Shown one piece after another: positions 35,485 through 43,898 of a DNA stretch of 64,000 nt. The DNA is from Streptomyces tibetensis (GTDB lineage Bacteria; Actinomycetota; Actinomycetes; Streptomycetales; Streptomycetaceae): positions 512,182 through 576,181 of the forward strand of contig NZ_SZVW01000001.1 of NCBI RefSeq assembly GCF_007655005.1. Direction: 5' to 3'. The notes under the pieces are model-generated. The model was not told the DNA's origin. It did not search any database and was given only the letters and a program-made list of their open reading frames with translations. Numbering within the stretch: position 1 is the stretch's first letter; each line of letters opens with the position of its first letter. Both the position numbers and the translations under genes were made by a program.

Positions 35485-36534
35485 TCAGCGCAGCGACTCC
35501 CACAGCTTCCTTGCTTCCGGTTCCTCGGCCACCACCCGGTTGGGATCCGACGGCGCCTGCACCACGGGCATCATCACCGTCCGCGCCCCGCTCGCCGAGA
35601 GGCCCCGCAGGCTCTGTCCGAGGCGGGTCAGTTCGGCGAGGGAGTCCAGGCCGGTGTCGGTGGTGAGGCCGGCGGTGACCGTGTCGGCGACGCGGTACAG
35701 CTTGGCCGGGTCGGTGAGCAGGTCCTGGGAGGAGATCTGCTCCAGCAGGGCCTTCACCAGCTTCTGCTGAAGGCCGATGCGGCCCAGGTCGCTGCCGTCG
35801 CCTATGCCGTGCCGGGTGCGGGCGAGCGCGAGGGCCTGGACGCCGTCCAGGTGATGGGTGCCCGCCTTCAGCCGCAGATGGCTGTCCTCGTCGGCGATGT
35901 CCTCGTCCGTGGTGACGGTGACGCCGCCGAGCGCGTCGACCAGCCGGGCGAAGCCGGAGAAGTCGATCTCGAGGTAGTGGTCCATGCGGACGTTCGTCAT
36001 CGCCTCGACCGTCTTCACCGCACAGACCGGGCCGCCCACCTCGTACGCGCTGTTGAACATGGAGTGGTGGGCGACTCGCGTCGAGCCCCCGGAGGGGCGT
36101 GGGCAGGACGGGCGGGTGACCAGGGTGTCGCGCGGGATGCTCACCACCGTCGCGCTGGTCCGCCCGGCGTCGAGATGGACGACCATCGCGGTGTCGGAAC
36201 GGGCGCCCGAGCTGTCGCCGCCGCCGAGCCTGCGGTTCTCCTTGCCGCTGCGCGAGTCCGAGCCCAGGACCAGGATGTTGAGGGCCTCGCTCGGCACGGC
36301 CGGGGCCGAGGGCGAGGGTGTGGTCACCGGCTTCGGCGGCCGGTTGTCACCCAGCGCGCTGTCGATGTCGACGCCGGTGATGTTGTCGCTGAGATGCCAG
36401 TAGGCCCAGCCGGCCGCTCCGGCACCCAGCACCAGCGTCCCCGCCAAGGTGAGGCCGGCGATCCTCAACGCTCTCGACCGCCGGCCCGCTTCTGTGTCCT
36501 GGTCCCCGTGATGTCCCGTCACGAGCAGGAACAT
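35485..36534 (-). CDS. LytR-CpsA-Psr (LCP) family cell-wall glycopolymer ligase
   Basis: A 349-residue membrane protein. A short basic cytoplasmic start and one helix (ALRIAGLTLAGTLVLGAGAAGWAYW, read in two parts) anchor an outer LCP domain. Conserved pieces are LVLGSDSR, ARSDTAMVVHLD, VVSIPRDTLV and LARTRHGIGDGSDLGRI, which hold the Asp and Arg residues that bind pyrophosphate and Mg2+. LCP enzymes move teichoic-acid-like or other glycopolymers from lipid carriers to peptidoglycan. The ATG at 36534 lacks a ribosome site; a GTG four codons later is equally possible. Several LCP paralogues are usual in Streptomyces. The gene stands alone. Confidence 0.9.
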   Translation of the reverse strand: MFLLVTGHHGDQDTEAGRRSRALRIAGLTLAGTLVLGAGAAGWAYWHLSDNITGVDIDSALGDNRPPKPVTTPSPSAPAVPSEALNILVLGSDSRSGKENRRLGGGDSSGARSDTAMVVHLDAGRTSATVVSIPRDTLVTRPSCPRPSGGSTRVAHHSMFNSAYEVGGPVCAVKTVEAMTNVRMDHYLEIDFSGFARLVDALGGVTVTTDEDIADEDSHLRLKAGTHHLDGVQALALARTRHGIGDGSDLGRIGLQQKLVKALLEQISSQDLLTDPAKLYRVADTVTAGLTTDTGLDSLAELTRLGQSLRGLSASGARTVMMPVVQAPSDPNRVVAEEPEARKLWESLR

Positions 36535-36798
36535 AAGTCCGAATTATTACGGGCAGGGAGCTCAGGGCGGCCTTTCTTCGGAAATTCTCAGATTTCTGGA
36601 GCCGGGCTCGCCCCAGAGCCACCACGGGCACCGGACGGCACGGAGGCGTAGCGGGTGCGCCCGCTCCCGCACACCGGCCGTACGCCTCGGCGAAGCCTCC
36701 GGACACCGACGAGCTGACCTATCCGAAAGTTTCGAAGGTACAGCCGATTGGCTTCGGCGCAGGGCGGAAGCGCCCTGAACAGCCCGCCGCCACGGCGC

Positions 36799-37863
36799 CT
36801 ACCGCTCCGCCGGACCCGCCGTACTGCTGCGCACCACCAGGCTCGTCGCCAGCTCCACGCGGGTCGCCGCCAACGTCTCCTCGTCCCGCCCGAGATCGAG
36901 GAGCAGCTTGGCCGCCGCCTCGGCCATCTCGGTCAGGGGCTGCCGCACGGTCGTCAGCGGTGGTCCGACCAAGGGCGCCACGGGCAGATCGTCGAACCCG
37001 ACCACGCTCAGGTCCTCGGGGATGCGCAGTCCCAGCTCACGCGCGGCCTCGTACAGCCCGAGCGCCTGCAGGTCGTTCCCGGCGAAGACCGCGGTCGGCC
37101 GGTCCGGGCGGCGCAGCAGCTCCAGGCCCAGCCGGTAGCCGGCCTCGTGGTGGAAGTCGCCGCTCGCGATCAGGGCGGGATCCACCGGCAGTCCGGCCGT
37201 CTCCAGCGCGGCCCGGTAGCCGTCGATCCGGGCCCGGCTGCACATCATCTGCGAGGGTCCGCTGATCGCGCCGATCCTGCGGTGCCCCAGCTCGACCAGA
37301 TGCCGGGTGGCGGCGAGACCGCCCTGCCAGTTGGTCGCGCCGATGGACGGCACGTCGGCACCGGGGTCGCCGGCCGGGTCCATCACCACGAACGGGATGG
37401 ACCGGCTGGTCAGCAGCGCCCGCTGTGACTCGTCGAGCCCGGACAGGACCAGGATCACGCCGTGCGGCCGGCGCGCGGCGACCTGGTCGGCCCAGGTCCG
37501 CCCGGGGGTGAGCCGCCCCGCGCTCTCGGACAGCACCACACTGAGGCCGGCGTCCCGGGCCACGTTCTCCACACCGCGGATGACCTCCATCGCCCAGGCG
37601 CTCTCCAGCTCGTGGAAGACCAGGTCGATCAGGGGCGAACGGGTCGCCTCGGCACGGCGTCGCCGGTAGCCGTGGACGCGCAGCAGGTCCTCGACGCGGG
37701 CCCGGGTGGCCGGGGCGACGTCGGCACGGCCGTTCAGGACCTTCGAAACAGTCGGCGCCGACACACCGGCCTCACGGGCGATCTCGGCGAGCGTCGCGGT
37801 CTGCGCGGTGCGCCCCTGCGTCCGGTTCTGCGTCCGGCTTTCAACGGGCTCCGGGGATGTCAT
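36799..37863 (-). CDS. LacI-family transcriptional regulator of the adjacent GH3 gene
   Basis: A 354-residue LacI-type repressor. The helix-turn-helix and hinge are in TLAEIAREAGVSAPTVSKVL and NGRADVAPATRARVEDLL; the sugar-binding domain follows with DLVFHELESAWAMEVIRGVE and the dimer segment PEDLSVVGFDDLPVAPLVGP. The ATG at 37863 is chosen because the DNA-binding domain starts soon after; the frame runs open to 37986 into the operator region, which is unlikely to be coding. It is divergent from the GH3 glycosidase, and a palindrome of LacI-operator type lies between them, so it probably represses that gene and itself until a sugar is present. BxlR-like xylose regulators are the closest type I know. 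Confidence 0.9.
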   Translation of the reverse strand: MTSPEPVESRTQNRTQGRTAQTATLAEIAREAGVSAPTVSKVLNGRADVAPATRARVEDLLRVHGYRRRRAEATRSPLIDLVFHELESAWAMEVIRGVENVARDAGLSVVLSESAGRLTPGRTWADQVAARRPHGVILVLSGLDESQRALLTSRSIPFVVMDPAGDPGADVPSIGATNWQGGLAATRHLVELGHRRIGAISGPSQMMCSRARIDGYRAALETAGLPVDPALIASGDFHHEAGYRLGLELLRRPDRPTAVFAGNDLQALGLYEAARELGLRIPEDLSVVGFDDLPVAPLVGPPLTTVRQPLTEMAEAAAKLLLDLGRDEETLAATRVELATSLVVRSSTAGPAER

Positions 37864-37942
37864 GGCGGCGATCGTAACCCTGCGGGCCCCCTTGACGAAG
37901 TCCTCGCACCGCCATAGGTTCCCGGAACATTCGAAGTTCATA

Positions 37943-37955
37943 ACGAAACATTCGT
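37943..37955. promoter_or_regulatory. Palindromic operator between the LacI and GH3 genes
   Basis: ACGAA-ACA-TTCGT is a perfect inverted repeat, 46 bases before the GH3 start and 80 before the LacI start. Further TTCG/CGAA half-sites surround it (ATTCGAAG at 37930-37937, ATTCGTTCG at 37959-37967). The CGAA/TTCG arrangement matches BxlR-type sites as I recall them. Confidence 0.65.
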
Positions 37956-38000
37956 GAATTCGTTCGTGAGAGGGCCGTCCGTCCACCCGACAGGAGCTTC

Positions 38001-40322
38001 ATGACCACCGCGCCCTGGCGTGACCCCGCGCTGCCCGCCGCCGCCCGCGTCGACGACCTGCTCTCCCGGATGACCCTGGAGGAGAAGACCGCCCAGCTGT
38101 ACGGCGTGTGGGTGGGCGCCGCGACGGACGGCGACGGGGTGGCTCCGCATCAGCACGACATGACCGTCGAGTCCTCCGACGAGGAATGGGCCGAGCTGAT
38201 CACCCACGGTCTGGGCCAGCTCACGCGCTCCTTCGGCACCGCCCCCGTCGACCCGGCGCTGGGCGCGCAGGCACTGGCCCGCGCCCAGCGCCGTATCGCC
38301 GAGGCCGGGCGCTTCGGCATCCCGGCGATCGCGCACGAGGAGTGCCTGGCCGGCTTCACCGCCTGGCAGGCCACGGCGTACCCGGTCCCGCTGGCGTGGG
38401 GCGCGACCTGGGATCCGCCGCTGGTCGAGGAGATGGCCCGGCGCATCGGCGACGACCTGCGCTCGGCCGGCGTCCACCAGGGTCTCGCGCCCGTGCTGGA
38501 CGTCGTACGCGATCCGCGCTGGGGCCGGGTGGAGGAGACGATCGGCGAGGACCCGTACCTGGTCGGCACGGTCGGCGCGGCCTATGTGCGGGGCCTGGAA
38601 GCGGCGGGGATCGTCGCCACGCTCAAGCACTTCGCCGGGTACGCCTCCTCGGCCGGTGCCCGCAATCTCGCCCCGGTACGGGCCGGCGTCCGCGAGTTCG
38701 CCGACGTCACCCTGCCGCCCTTCGAGATGGCCCTGCGCGAGGGCGGCGCCCGCTCGGTGATGGCCGCCTACACCGAGACGGACGGGGTCCCGGCCTCCGC
38801 GGACCCCGGGCTGCTGACCCATCTCCTGCGCGAGGAGTGGGGCTTCACCGGCACGGTCGTCGCCGACTACTTCGGCATCGGTTTCCTCCAGACCCTGCAC
38901 CGGGTCGCCGGGACCCCGGCCGGGGCGGCCCACGCGGCCCTCACCGCCGGCATCGACGTCGAACTGCCGACCGTCAAGTGCTACGGCCGGCCGCTGCTGG
39001 AGGCGGTCCGCTCGGGCGATGTCCCCGAGGAGCTCGTGGACCGGGCGGCCCGTCGCGTCCTGCTCCAGAAGTGCGAACTGGGCCTGCTGGACGAGGACTG
39101 GGCCCCGGAGCCGGCCACCGCGATCAACCTCGACTCGACGGGCAACCGCATCCTCGCCCGCCGCCTGGCGGAGGAGTCGGTGGTCCTGCTCGACAACCCC
39201 GGCGGACTGCTCCCGCTGGCCCCCGACACCCGCATCGCGGTGGTCGGTCCCCGGGCGGCCGACGCCCTGGCCATGCTGGGCTGCTACTCCTTCCCGTCCC
39301 ACGTCCTCACCCACCACCCCGAGGTGCCGGCCGGCATCGAGATCCCGACCGTCCTGGACGCCCTGCGCACCGAACTCCCCGACGCCAAGGTGACGTTCGC
39401 GCAGGGCTGCGACGTGACGGACCCGGACACCGGGGGCTTCGAGGAGGCCATCGCCCGCACCGCCGAGGCCGACGTGTGCGTGGCGGTCCTCGGCGACCGG
39501 GCGGGCCTGTTCGGCCGCGGCACCTCGGGCGAGGGCTGCGACGCCACGGACCTCGGCCTGCCGGGCGCCCAGAGCGAACTGCTGGACGCGCTGGTCGCCA
39601 CCGGCGTGCCCGTGGTGCTGGTGCTGCTGACCGGCCGTCCCTACGCCCTGGGCCGCTGGCACGACCGCCTCGGGGCGGTCGTCCAGGCGTTCTTCCCGGG
39701 AGAGGAGGGCGGCCCGGCGGTCGCGGGCGTCCTGTCGGGCCGCGTGAGCCCCTCGGGCCGCCTGCCCGTCAGCGTCCCGCGGGTCCCGGGCGGGCAGCCC
39801 TGGACCTATCTCCAGCCGCCGCTGGGTCTCGCGGGCGAGGTCAGCAACCTCGACCCGACCCCGCTGTACGCCTTCGGCCACGGCCGCTCGTACACGGCGT
39901 TCGCCTGGGAGGACTGCTCGGCGACGGCACCGGCCGAGGTCGGCACGGACGGCTCCCACGACGTGTCGGTGACCGTCCGGAACACCGGCGAGCGCGAGGG
40001 AGCCGAGGTCGTGCAGCTGTACCTGCACGACCCGGTGGCCTCGGTGACCCGCCCCGACGTCCGGCTGATCGGCTACCGGCGGGTGGAGCTGGCTCCGGGC
40101 GAGGCGGTCCGGGTCACGTTCCGCTTCCACGCGGACCTGTCGGCGTTCACCGACCGTTCGGGCCGGCGGGTGGTCGAACCGGGCGCCCTGGAACTACGGC
40201 TGGCCGCCTCCAGCGCGGACGTACGGCACACCGCGCACCTCACCCTCACGGGCCCGGTGCGGGCGCTCGGCACGCAGCGGCGGCTGCGCTGCGAGACGGA
40301 GGTGTCCCCGGTCCTCGGCTGA
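38001..40322 (+). CDS. Glycoside hydrolase family 3 (beta-xylosidase/beta-glucosidase type)
   Basis: A 773-residue GH3 enzyme with the usual order of domains: TIM barrel (about 1-350), alpha/beta sandwich (about 380-600) and a C-terminal fibronectin III-like domain from about 680. The nucleophile is Asp289 in VVADYFGIGFL; substrate-contact motifs include GRVEETIGEDPYLVG and ATLKHFAGYASSAGARN. There is no signal peptide, so it is cytoplasmic and would cleave short oligosaccharides already imported. GACAGGAGC precedes the ATG at 38001. It is divergent from a LacI repressor with an operator between them. No transporter genes are adjacent. Xylo- or gluco-oligosaccharides are the likely substrates, by family. 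Confidence 0.92.
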   Translation: MTTAPWRDPALPAAARVDDLLSRMTLEEKTAQLYGVWVGAATDGDGVAPHQHDMTVESSDEEWAELITHGLGQLTRSFGTAPVDPALGAQALARAQRRIAEAGRFGIPAIAHEECLAGFTAWQATAYPVPLAWGATWDPPLVEEMARRIGDDLRSAGVHQGLAPVLDVVRDPRWGRVEETIGEDPYLVGTVGAAYVRGLEAAGIVATLKHFAGYASSAGARNLAPVRAGVREFADVTLPPFEMALREGGARSVMAAYTETDGVPASADPGLLTHLLREEWGFTGTVVADYFGIGFLQTLHRVAGTPAGAAHAALTAGIDVELPTVKCYGRPLLEAVRSGDVPEELVDRAARRVLLQKCELGLLDEDWAPEPATAINLDSTGNRILARRLAEESVVLLDNPGGLLPLAPDTRIAVVGPRAADALAMLGCYSFPSHVLTHHPEVPAGIEIPTVLDALRTELPDAKVTFAQGCDVTDPDTGGFEEAIARTAEADVCVAVLGDRAGLFGRGTSGEGCDATDLGLPGAQSELLDALVATGVPVVLVLLTGRPYALGRWHDRLGAVVQAFFPGEEGGPAVAGVLSGRVSPSGRLPVSVPRVPGGQPWTYLQPPLGLAGEVSNLDPTPLYAFGHGRSYTAFAWEDCSATAPAEVGTDGSHDVSVTVRNTGEREGAEVVQLYLHDPVASVTRPDVRLIGYRRVELAPGEAVRVTFRFHADLSAFTDRSGRRVVEPGALELRLAASSADVRHTAHLTLTGPVRALGTQRRLRCETEVSPVLG

Positions 40323-40331
40323 CCGGCCCGG

Positions 40332-40589
40332 TCAGCCGACCGCCACCGACTCGAACCGCCAGCGATGCACGGCCCGGCCGACCAACTCACCCTCGGGCTC
40401 GGGCAGTTCGGGCAGCTCGGCGTCGAAGGGCGCGTCCCACCAGGTGAGGACGAGGACCCGGTCCTGGGGCGCCCGGAAGGTCTCCCGGCGCAGGGGCTCG
40501 CGGGGGAGCTCCTGGGCACGCGCCCAGGCCAGCAGGTCCTCGCCCCGTCCTTCGGACGCCCGGGCCTCCCACATCAAGGCGACCGTCAC
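40332..40589 (-). CDS. Small conserved hypothetical protein coupled to tsaD
   Basis: An 85-residue protein, [20 protein letters not shown] at its start and ending [11 protein letters not shown], with a Trp-Trp pair in [13 protein letters not shown] do not recognise a family; the size and pattern (start VALMWEARA, many acidic residues) recall small dimeric alpha-beta barrel proteins. The GTG at 40589 overlaps the tsaD stop in GTGA, so it is translationally coupled and last in the rimI-tsaD chain. A longer frame to 40760 lies inside tsaD and is not used. Function unknown. Confidence 0.75.
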   Translation of the reverse strand: MTVALMWEARASEGRGEDLLAWARAQELPREPLRRETFRAPQDRVLVLTWWDAPFDAELPELPEPEGELVGRAVHRWRFESVAVG

Positions 40590-41674
40590 GAGTACAGGTT
40601 CTCCTTGCTGACCTCGTGCACGTGGTCGTGGTCGCCCGGGACGTGAGGCTCCGTCACCGGCAGCGAGGAGTCGGCCGACAGGTCCCAGCTCGACGACGCC
40701 CGGCCCCGGGCGACCATTTCGGCACCGAGGGCGGCGACCATCGCGCCGTTGTCCGTGCACAGCTTGGGCCGGGGCACGCGCAGCCGGATTCCGGCGGCCT
40801 CGCAGCGCTCCTGGGCGAGGACGCGCAGCCGGGAGTTGGCGGCCACACCGCCGCCGATCATCAGGTGGTCGACGCCCTCGTCCTTGCAGGCGCGGACGGC
40901 CTTGCGGGTCAGCACGTCCACGACCGCCTCCTGGAAGGACGCCGCCACGTCCCGCACCGGCACCTCCTCCCCCGCCGCCCGCTTGGCCTCGATCCAGCGC
41001 GCCACGGCGGTCTTCAGCCCCGAGAAGGAGAAGTCGTAGGCCGGATCGCGCGGGCCGGTCAGGCCGCGCGGGAAGGCGATCGCCGTCGGGTCGCCCTCCT
41101 TCGCGTACCGGTCGATGACCGGGCCGCCGGGAAAGCCGAGGTTCAGCACCCGGGCGATCTTGTCGAAGGCCTCGCCGGCCGCGTCGTCGATGGTGGCGCC
41201 CATCGGGCGGACGTCGGAGGTGATGTCCGAGGACAGCAGCAGCGAGGAGTGGCCGCCGGAGACCAGCAGGGCCATGGTCGGCTCGGGCAGCGCGCCGTGC
41301 TCCAGCTGGTCCACGCAGATGTGCGAGGCGAGGTGGTTCACGCCGTAGAGGGGCTTGCCGAGGGCGTAGGCGTAGGCCTTCGCCGCGGAGACACCCACCA
41401 GGAGGGCACCGGCGAGACCGGGGCCGGCGGTGACGGCGATGCCGTCGAGGTCGCGGGCGCTGACGCCCGCCTCCTTCAGGGCGCGGTCGATGGTGGGGAC
41501 CATCGCCTCCAGGTGGGCGCGGCTCGCGACCTCCGGGACGACACCGCCGAAGCGGGCGTGCTCGTCGACGCTGGAGGCGACGGCGTCGGCCAGCAGGGTG
41601 GTGCCCCGGACGATGCCGACGCCGGTCTCGTCGCAGGAGGTCTCGATTCCCAGTACGAGGGGTTCGTCAGCCAT
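40586..41674 (-). CDS. tsaD: tRNA N6-threonylcarbamoyladenosine transferase TsaD
   Basis: A 362-residue ASKHA-fold enzyme that transfers the threonylcarbamoyl group to A37 of tRNAs reading ANN codons. It opens with [17 protein letters not shown]; metal-binding histidines are in [12 protein letters not shown], nucleotide-binding residues in [13 protein letters not shown], and the C-terminal [11 protein letters not shown] is present. It works with TsaB and TsaE, both encoded nearby. The ATG at 41674 overlaps the end of rimI by 8 bases, and its stop overlaps the start of a small unknown gene. The C-terminal 25 residues are a His/Asp-rich tail, [19 protein letters not shown], longer than in E. 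coli. Confidence 0.95.
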   Translation of the reverse strand: MADEPLVLGIETSCDETGVGIVRGTTLLADAVASSVDEHARFGGVVPEVASRAHLEAMVPTIDRALKEAGVSARDLDGIAVTAGPGLAGALLVGVSAAKAYAYALGKPLYGVNHLASHICVDQLEHGALPEPTMALLVSGGHSSLLLSSDITSDVRPMGATIDDAAGEAFDKIARVLNLGFPGGPVIDRYAKEGDPTAIAFPRGLTGPRDPAYDFSFSGLKTAVARWIEAKRAAGEEVPVRDVAASFQEAVVDVLTRKAVRACKDEGVDHLMIGGGVAANSRLRVLAQERCEAAGIRLRVPRPKLCTDNGAMVAALGAEMVARGRASSSWDLSADSSLPVTEPHVPGDHDHVHEVSKENLYS

Positions 41675-42173
41675 TGATCTCGGTTCCTTGTACGGAGTTC
41701 TCGGGGGAGGTCAGGCGCATCACCAGGGCGTCCACGTTCCCGGGCTGGTAGTAGCCGCGCCGGAAACCGATGGGCTCGAAGCCGAAGCGCTCGTAGAGCT
41801 TCTGTGCGCGGACGTTGTCGACCCGGCACTCCAGCAGCACCTCGGCGCACTCGAAGGTGGTGGCCGCCCGCAGCAGTTCGGCCAGCAGCCGTCCGCCGAG
41901 GCCGGTGCCCCACAGGTCGCGGGCCACGGCGATGGTCTGGACGTCGGCCTGCTCGCCGGTGGCGACGAGACCGGCGTACCCGACGATCCCGGAGCCGGAC
42001 TCGGCGACCACGTACCGCCGGTTGGCCTCGGGTCCGCGCGCGTGGGCGAGCTCGGACCAGAACATGCCCCGGGACCAGGCGTCCTCGGGGAACAGGTTCC
42101 GTTCCAGTTCCAGCACGGGGTCGATGTCCCACCAGCGCATCTCGCGCAGCGTGCACGTCACGGGTTCGGTCAC
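41667..42173 (-). CDS. rimI: Ribosomal-protein-type N-alpha-acetyltransferase RimI
   Basis: A 168-residue GNAT acetyltransferase. The acetyl-CoA motif is [18 protein letters not shown], preceded by the beta-4 segment ADVQTIAVA and followed by [20 protein letters not shown], the classical GNAT C-terminal pattern. RimI acetylates the N-terminus of ribosomal protein S18 in E. coli; actinobacterial RimI is often encoded between tsaB and tsaD, as here. The GTG at 42173 shares GTGA with the tsaB stop, and its own stop overlaps the tsaD start by 8 bases, showing tight coupling of the tsaB-rimI-tsaD block. Confidence 0.93.
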   Translation of the reverse strand: MTEPVTCTLREMRWWDIDPVLELERNLFPEDAWSRGMFWSELAHARGPEANRRYVVAESGSGIVGYAGLVATGEQADVQTIAVARDLWGTGLGGRLLAELLRAATTFECAEVLLECRVDNVRAQKLYERFGFEPIGFRRGYYQPGNVDALVMRLTSPENSVQGTEING

Positions 42174-42823
42174 TTGGGGGTGACCACCTTGTAGTTCTTG
42201 GGGACCTGGGCGTCGGGGCGGCGCAGGTACAGCGGCCGGGGCGCGGGGAGTTCCTCGCCGGCGGCCAGCTTCTCGGCGGCCAGCCGGGCGAGGGCGGCGG
42301 CGGAGACGTGCTCCGGTTCGTGCGCCTTGGGGAAGGTCTCCGGGTACAGCAGCGCGCCCGCGCCGACCGCGGGCAGCCCCGCGACCTGTTCGGCGATGTC
42401 GGCGGGCCGGTCCACGGCCGGGTCGGTCACCCGGGTGCGGGAGTCGGTGTAGCGGGCCCAGTACACCTCCTTGCGGCGGGCGTCGGTGGCGACGACGAAC
42501 GGGCCCTGCAGGTCGGCGGCGTAGGCGAGGCCGTCCAGCGTGCACACACCGTGCACGGGGACGCCGAGCGCGAGCCCGAAGGTGTCGGCGGTCATCAGGC
42601 CGACGCGCAGCCCGGTGTACGGTCCCGGACCGATCCCGGCGACGATGCCGGTGACGGCGTCGAGCCGCAGACCGGCCTCGGCGAACACCCGGTCGATCGC
42701 CGGCAGCAGCAGTTCCCCGTGCCGCCGCGCGTCCACCTGACTCGACGAGGCGATGACATCGCGTCCGTCGTGCAGCGCGACGGTGACAGCGGGCGTGGCG
42801 GTATCCAGAGCGAGCAAGAGCAC
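42170..42823 (-). CDS. tsaB: tRNA threonylcarbamoyladenosine biosynthesis protein TsaB
   Basis: A 217-residue inactive homologue of TsaD that acts as its dimer partner. The N-terminal LLLALDTATPAVTVALHDG and GIVAGIGPGPYTGLRVGLM segments are diagnostic. It lacks the metal-binding histidines of TsaD, as expected. The start is GTG at 42823 with only TAGGCTG upstream; a plus-strand gene starts 111 bases away in the divergent direction. The stop overlaps the rimI start. TsaE, the third partner, is encoded 1.1 kb away beyond two unrelated genes. Confidence 0.94.
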   Translation of the reverse strand: MLLLALDTATPAVTVALHDGRDVIASSSQVDARRHGELLLPAIDRVFAEAGLRLDAVTGIVAGIGPGPYTGLRVGLMTADTFGLALGVPVHGVCTLDGLAYAADLQGPFVVATDARRKEVYWARYTDSRTRVTDPAVDRPADIAEQVAGLPAVGAGALLYPETFPKAHEPEHVSAAALARLAAEKLAAGEELPAPRPLYLRRPDAQVPKNYKVVTPK

Positions 42824-42934
42824 GCAAACAGCCTACGGCTCCCCGGGGCCCGGCACGGTCGCGCCTGTCGGGTCGTCACCTGCTGCTACCGTCACCTACC
42901 GTCACGACAGCGATACGACGTGAGGTGGACTCCG

Positions 42935-43501
42935 GTGTCAGCCAGCAGCTCGGGAATCGTGGCCGGGCTCACCGCCGCGGCCCTCGCGACGGTCGGCTAC
43001 CTCGCCCACCAGGCCTCCGAGACCGTCCCGGCCGGTCTCGGCAGGGCGGCGAAGGCGAGTGTCGCCCCGGCGGCCGGTACGTCGAAGGCGCCCCAGGTCA
43101 AGAAGGATCCCAGCGCACTGCCCGGCGACTCCGGGAAGGGCGCCCGGGTCGTGTACTCGCTGCGCGGTGACCGGGTGTGGCTGGTCGCCGGTGACGAGGC
43201 GATCAGCCGTACGTTCGAGGTCGACCCGAGCACGGTGGACCCGGCCCCGGGCACCTACTCGGTGACGTCCCGCTCCAACTCGGTCACCGGCTCCGACGGC
43301 GTCCCGGTCGAGCACGTGGTGCGTTTCGCCAGTGTGGGCGGCGTGGTCATCGGCTTCAGCGCGGCCGTGAACGAGTCGGCGCCCCCGGCCCCCGCCCCCG
43401 ACCCGAAGGTCCGCACGGGCGGAATCCGCGAGTCCCGCGCGGACGGCGACGCGATGTGGACGTTCGCGACGATCGGCCGCACGGTCGTGGTCGTCCGCTG
43501 A
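42935..43501 (+). CDS. Exported or membrane-anchored protein of unknown function
   Basis: A 188-residue protein with one N-terminal hydrophobic segment (IVAGLTAAALATVGYLAHQA) and a charged, Pro/Ala/Lys linker. The outer part has VVYSLRGDRVWLVAGDEAIS and GTYSVTSRSNSVTGSDGVPV, then a C-terminal beta-rich end, MWTFATIGRTVVVVR. The GVPVEHVVRF segment and the layout resemble small actinobacterial L,D-transpeptidase-like or lipid-interacting proteins, but no catalytic Cys-His motif is present and I do not name a family. GAGGTGGACTCC precedes the GTG. It splits the tsaB and tsaE blocks and is transcribed in the opposite direction. Confidence 0.8.
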   Translation: MSASSSGIVAGLTAAALATVGYLAHQASETVPAGLGRAAKASVAPAAGTSKAPQVKKDPSALPGDSGKGARVVYSLRGDRVWLVAGDEAISRTFEVDPSTVDPAPGTYSVTSRSNSVTGSDGVPVEHVVRFASVGGVVIGFSAAVNESAPPAPAPDPKVRTGGIRESRADGDAMWTFATIGRTVVVVR

Positions 43502-43587
43502 GCCGTGCCCGCGGGTGCGGGCCGGATTCCGGAGGCCCTGGGTCGTGCCGGGCGCGCGGCTCAGGCGGGACTCGGCGGACGCGCCCT

Positions 43588-43755
43588 CTAGGCCGCTTCG
43601 CGTCGCTCGGGGGTCTGCCGGGCGAGGTCCGGGTCGGGTGCGCGCGGCGGTGTCGAGAGCAGCGCCGCCGCCTCGCCGGCCGCCAGCAGGTCGCGCATGG
43701 ACACCCCGGCGACCGCGAACCACTGCGGCTGCCCCTTGCTCTCTGTAGCCGACAT
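43588..43755 (-). CDS. 55-residue hypothetical protein behind a palindromic operator
   Basis: A short gene encodes a 55-residue protein starting MSATESKGQPQWFAVAGVSM, with RDLLAAGEAAALLSTPPRAP in the middle and a charged end, RQTPERREAA. There is no Cys, signal peptide or known motif. GGGAGGCGTCC places a strong ribosome site before the ATG at 43755, which is the main support besides clean codon bias. A 22-base palindrome lies 28 bases upstream. Such orphan short proteins occur in other Streptomyces as far as I recall, without a function. It might be a regulator partner or a small secreted signal; neither is shown. Confidence 0.75.
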   Translation of the reverse strand: MSATESKGQPQWFAVAGVSMRDLLAAGEAAALLSTPPRAPDPDLARQTPERREAA

Positions 43756-43782
43756 GGACGCCTCCCGAAGGGCCGGGGCAAC

Positions 43783-43804
43783 GTAGTTAGGTACACCTAA
43801 CTAC
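43783..43804. promoter_or_regulatory. Perfect inverted repeat upstream of the 55-residue gene
   Basis: Ten-base arms GTAGTTAGGT and ACCTAACTAC flank AC, so 20 of 22 bases are symmetric. TTAGGT and ACCTAA recall DmdR/IdeR iron boxes, but in those the half-sites are 7 bases apart, not 2. It sits where a repressor would block a promoter for the small gene. The regulator is unknown. Confidence 0.7.
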
Positions 43805-43898
43805 TGACTGGATACCATGTGACCACGCACAAGACGCCGGATGCAACATCTTGCCGACGTCTTGTCGGAACGTCCATCAAATGCCCGCACACCGGGAC

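Noticed and set aside
43783..43804. Canonical DmdR/IdeR iron box
   Set aside because: TTAGGT and ACCTAA are separated by 2 bases instead of the 7 of the 19-base consensus, so I kept it only as an unknown palindrome.
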